A DNA stretch of 64,000 bases from JAMXLO01 sp963850535 (GTDB lineage: Bacteria > Pseudomonadota > Alphaproteobacteria > Acetobacterales > Acetobacteraceae), in NCBI GenBank assembly GCA_963850535.1, contig CAWKMC010000036.1, positions 138,724-202,723 on the forward strand, written 5' to 3'. Position 1 is the first letter of the stretch, and each line of letters starts with the position of its first letter. A program made the position numbers and the translations under genes. This document shows, one piece after another, positions 61,525 to 64,000 of this stretch. The notes under the pieces were generated by a model. That model saw nothing but the letters and a program-made list of their open reading frames with translations, was not told the DNA's origin and made no database searches.

Positions 61525-62691
61525 ATGTCCTCGGCGACCGACTTCGACGTTGCGTTCCTGCGCTCGCGTCGCACCAACAAGTGGCACAAGTTCGCCGACG
61601 ATGTGCTGCCGGCGTGGGTCGCCGACATGGATTTCGGTGTCGCGCCGCCGATTGCCGAGGCACTGGCGCGGCTCGCACGCAACCAGGAATACGGCTACGC
61701 CGCGCGCGAGGGCGCACTGGCCGCGGCTTTTGCCCGGCGCATGCAGCATCGCTTTGGCTGGACGGTCGATCCGGCCGATGCACATCCGATCGGCGATCTG
61801 GTACAGGCCAGCTTCTCGTCCGTAATGGCATTCAGCGAACCGGGCGACGCGGTGCTGCTGCAGTTGCCGTCGTATCCACCATTCATGCGCGCGATTGAAG
61901 ACACTGGTCGCCGCCTGATCGCCAACCATATGCGAGACAATGGCACGCGTTGGGTGATCGATCTCGACGCGTACGAAGCGGCCCCAGATCCGCGCACGCG
62001 CGTGCTGATCTTCTGCCATCCACAGAACCCAACGGGCCGAGCCTTCACTCGAACCGAACTCGAACAGGTGGCTGAATTCGCGATCCGTCACGATCTGATC
62101 GTCGTGTCGGACGAGATCCACGCCGACATCGTCTATCCGGGCAACACGCACATTCCGCTCGCGTCGCTGTCCCGAGAGATTGCTGCACGCACTATCACCA
62201 TCACCTCGGCCACCAAGAGCTTTAACATCCCCTCACTGCGCTGTGCCGTCATGTACTTCGGTGCACCCGCACTGAAGGAACAGTTCTTCTCACGCATTCC
62301 TTCACGTCTGCTGGGATCGCCTGGCGTCACCGGTGTCGATGCAACCATCGCCGCGTGGGACGAGGGTCAGCCGTGGCTCGATGAGATATTGGTGCAGCTG
62401 AAGTCGAACCGCGATTGGCTGGCGCAGACCATCGGCAGCGAATTGCCTGGCGTGACGATGCGGTTGCCTGAGGCGACATATCTGGCGTGGCTCGACTGTT
62501 CGGCGTTGGCGCTGCCGTGTCCGGCAGGCCAGTTCTTCCTCGATCGCGCCCGGGTTGGCCTGAACTTTGGTGAGACGTTCGGCGCGCCATATGCGAACTT
62601 CGCGCGCCTCAACTTCGCCACGCCAGCGCCGGTCCTGCGCGAGATCATCAGTCGTATGGCCGAAGCGGTGCGAGGCTCCAAGGGCGCCTGA
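61525..62691 (+). CDS. PatB/MalY family PLP-dependent cystathionine beta-lyase
   Basis: Fold-type I aminotransferase-like enzyme of the MalY/PatB family, which splits C-S bonds of cystathionine or related thioethers. 388 residues, intact. It begins with the family-specific RRTNKWHKFADDVLPAWVAD MDF-type segment, followed by NQEYGYAAREGALAAAFARR. PLP marks include IFCHPQNPTGRAFTRTEL (Asn), VVSDEIHADIVYPGNTHIPL (Asp) and the Schiff-base Lys in ITITSATKSFNIPSLRCAVM, and the Arg near FARLNFATPAPVLRE binds the carboxylate. It starts 3 bp after atpC and may ride on the ATP synthase transcript. Confidence 0.92.
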   Translation: MSSATDFDVAFLRSRRTNKWHKFADDVLPAWVADMDFGVAPPIAEALARLARNQEYGYAAREGALAAAFARRMQHRFGWTVDPADAHPIGDLVQASFSSVMAFSEPGDAVLLQLPSYPPFMRAIEDTGRRLIANHMRDNGTRWVIDLDAYEAAPDPRTRVLIFCHPQNPTGRAFTRTELEQVAEFAIRHDLIVVSDEIHADIVYPGNTHIPLASLSREIAARTITITSATKSFNIPSLRCAVMYFGAPALKEQFFSRIPSRLLGSPGVTGVDATIAAWDEGQPWLDEILVQLKSNRDWLAQTIGSELPGVTMRLPEATYLAWLDCSALALPCPAGQFFLDRARVGLNFGETFGAPYANFARLNFATPAPVLREIISRMAEAVRGSKGA

Positions 62692-62709
62692 CGCATAGGG
62701 GAGAGGACA

Positions 62710-64000
62710 ATGGCCGGTCCGATCTGGCAGTGGTCCGCGGTGGATACCGCAGACCGCGATCCGCGAAAGGCGTGCAACTGCCGAAGAGGTGGTGGTGGCG
62801 CATGTCGACCGCATGCACGCCGTCAATCCGTCTCTGAATGCGGTGGTCGTGGATCTCAGCGCACAGGCGATCGAGGCTGCGCGTGCCGCCGATCGCGCCC
62901 AGGCAGACGGTGCCACGCTGGGCAAGCTTCACGGCGTTCCGGTCACGATCAAGATCAACATCGATCTCGAAGGCCAGGCCAACTCCAATGGTGTCCTTGC
63001 CTTCAAGGAAAATATCGCGCCCGGTGATTCGCCTGTCGTCGCCAACCTGAAGAAGGCAGGCGCGATCATCATCGGGATGACCAACACGCCCGAGTTCTCG
63101 ATGCGCGGGTTCACTGACAACAGGCTGCATGGGCTGACGAGGAACCCGTGGGACAGCGCCATCACCTGCGGCGGATCGTCGGGCGGTGCGGGCGCCTCGA
63201 TCGCGGCTGGCATTGGCGCCATTGGGCATGGCAACGACATCGGCGGTTCGTTGCGCTGGCCGGCCTACTGCAACGGCATCGCCACCATCAAGCCGACGCA
63301 GGGGCGGATCCCGGCATTCAACCCGAGTGCGCCGGCCGAACGGCCGCTGATGGCACAGTTCATGTCAGCGCAAGGGCCGCTGGCCCGCGAAGTGCGTGAC
63401 GTCCGTCTCGGCCTCGAGGTCATGAGCCAGCGGGACATGCGCGATCCCTGGTGGGTGCCCGCGCCACTGGAGGGGCCGAAGCTGCCGAAGCCGATCAAGG
63501 TGGCGCTGGCGCGTATTCCCGACGACATGGATACCGACCCCGACGTCATTGCGCAGCTTCGGGTCGCTGCCGACCATCTTGCGAACGCAGGCTATGATGA
63601 TCATCGAGACTGAGCTGCCCGATCTCGCAGGCACGTGGCAACTCTGGTGCGACCTGATCATGACCGAGCTGTCGGTGTTGCAGGAGGCGCAGATGCGCGA
63701 ACTCGGCAGCGCCGAGTTCGGGCAAACGCTGGATGGCTTCCTGAAGATGGCGACTATCCTCGATGGGCGCGGCTATATGGAAGCCATCGCACGCCGGTCC
63801 CGCGTCCTGCGCAACTGGCTCGCCTTTCTTGAGACGTATCCGGTGATCCTCACCCCGCTATCGGTGAAGCGCACGCCAGAGGTGAATGCCGATCTCGGGG
63901 GTGAAGCGCGGGTCCGGTCGCTGTTCTGGAACGACCTTAGGTTCATGTCGTCGATCAATGTTCTTGGGCTTCCTGCCGCCGTCGTTCCGATCGGCTTCGC
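62710..64000 (+). CDS. Amidase (amidase-signature family), frame broken, cut by window end
   Basis: Ser-cisSer-Lys amidase. The start at 62710 reads MAGPIWQWSAVDTAD; a shift near 62752 leads to AIRERRATAEEVVVAHVDRM. The catalytic Lys is in HGVPVTIKINIDLEGQANSN, the cis-Ser and nucleophile region in ITCGGSSGGAGASIAAGIGA IG-type loop with GHGNDIGGSLRWPAYCNG. Another shift near 63594 precedes MIIETELPDLAGTWQLWCDL, and the frame is still open at the window end (INVLGLPAAVVPIGF). Family length is about 460-500 residues, so only 40-70 are missing. The substrate is unknown. It follows the patB-like gene by 18 bp. Confidence 0.87.

Noticed and set aside
1..64000. CRISPR arrays, insertion sequences, prophage genes, rRNA or tRNA genes
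   Set aside because: No regularly spaced repeats, transposase or integrase motifs, phage structural genes or tRNA cloverleaf sequences were found; no intergenic gap exceeds 300 bp.
1..64000. The many broken genes as a decaying symbiont-like genome
   Set aside because: Breaks are single-base and hit indispensable genes, intergenic regions are short, and no deletions or stop-rich remnants accompany them, so sequence error is more likely than reductive decay.

Overview
The window is about 64 kb of GC-rich bacterial chromosome with dense coding on both strands. It is almost certainly alphaproteobacterial and most like Acetobacteraceae/Rhodospirillales. This rests on gene families and gene order: an F1-only ATP synthase operon (atpHAGDC without Fo genes), dnaB-alr-mlaE-mlaF, lptF-lptG-lptD-surA-rsmA facing yicC-gmk, pyrF-fabD-fabG-acpP-fabF, and rpsF-rpsR-rplI. 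The family assignment is inference; no rRNA or tRNA gene is visible.

Layout. 1-4772 (minus): a secreted-type unknown, MlaF, MlaE, alanine racemase, DnaB. 4854-11170: an FkbM methyltransferase (plus), then a minus-strand lipid block of cyclopropane synthase, FabF, ACP, FabG, FabD, headed by PyrF. 11365-15729 (plus): a GlcD-like oxidase, then a tightly coupled type III polyketide synthase / methyltransferase / FAD reductase operon. 15917-22547 (plus): LPS export (LptF, LptG, LptD), SurA, RsmA; minus-strand YicC-Gmk meets it tail to tail. 24047-28125: an SDR, the S6-S18-L9 operon, an MBL hydrolase and Sua5/TsaC. 28233-36550 (plus): PepA, MaoC, RibF, a beta-propeller lactonase-like protein, a TrmH/SpoU rRNA methyltransferase, a FAH/hydratase, an enolase-superfamily enzyme, an orphan. 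36694-45857 is the most accessory stretch: a molybdopterin oxidoreductase, a peptide-type binding protein, a tyrosine phosphatase fused to an autotransporter barrel, an outer-membrane protein, a DyP peroxidase carrying an encapsulin cargo tag, and a phasin-CBS chimera. 45813-51249 (minus): a six-gene HxlR-EmrA-EmrB-SDR-isomerase-PanE operon. 51333-56352: TlyA, small and unknown proteins, AroC, FabI, a VapBC-type pair. 56532-64000 (plus): the F1 ATP synthase operon, a PatB/MalY lyase and an amidase cut by the window edge.

Caveat on quality: at least 17 genes, many essential (dnaB, alr, fabD, lptF, rpsF, atpH, atpC, tsaC), are interrupted by one-base shifts where the rest of the family sequence continues in a neighbouring frame. 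This pattern fits residual indel errors in the assembly better than real gene decay. Such genes are listed as single CDS spanning both frames, with the shift positions given.

Most notable: (1) a DyP peroxidase ending in a canonical encapsulin-loading tail with no shell gene beside it; (2) a CX5R tyrosine phosphatase exported as an autotransporter passenger; (3) the HxlR-controlled efflux-plus-enzyme operon with a 9-bp inverted repeat in its control region; (4) the type III PKS operon; (5) a phasin joined to half a CBS domain.
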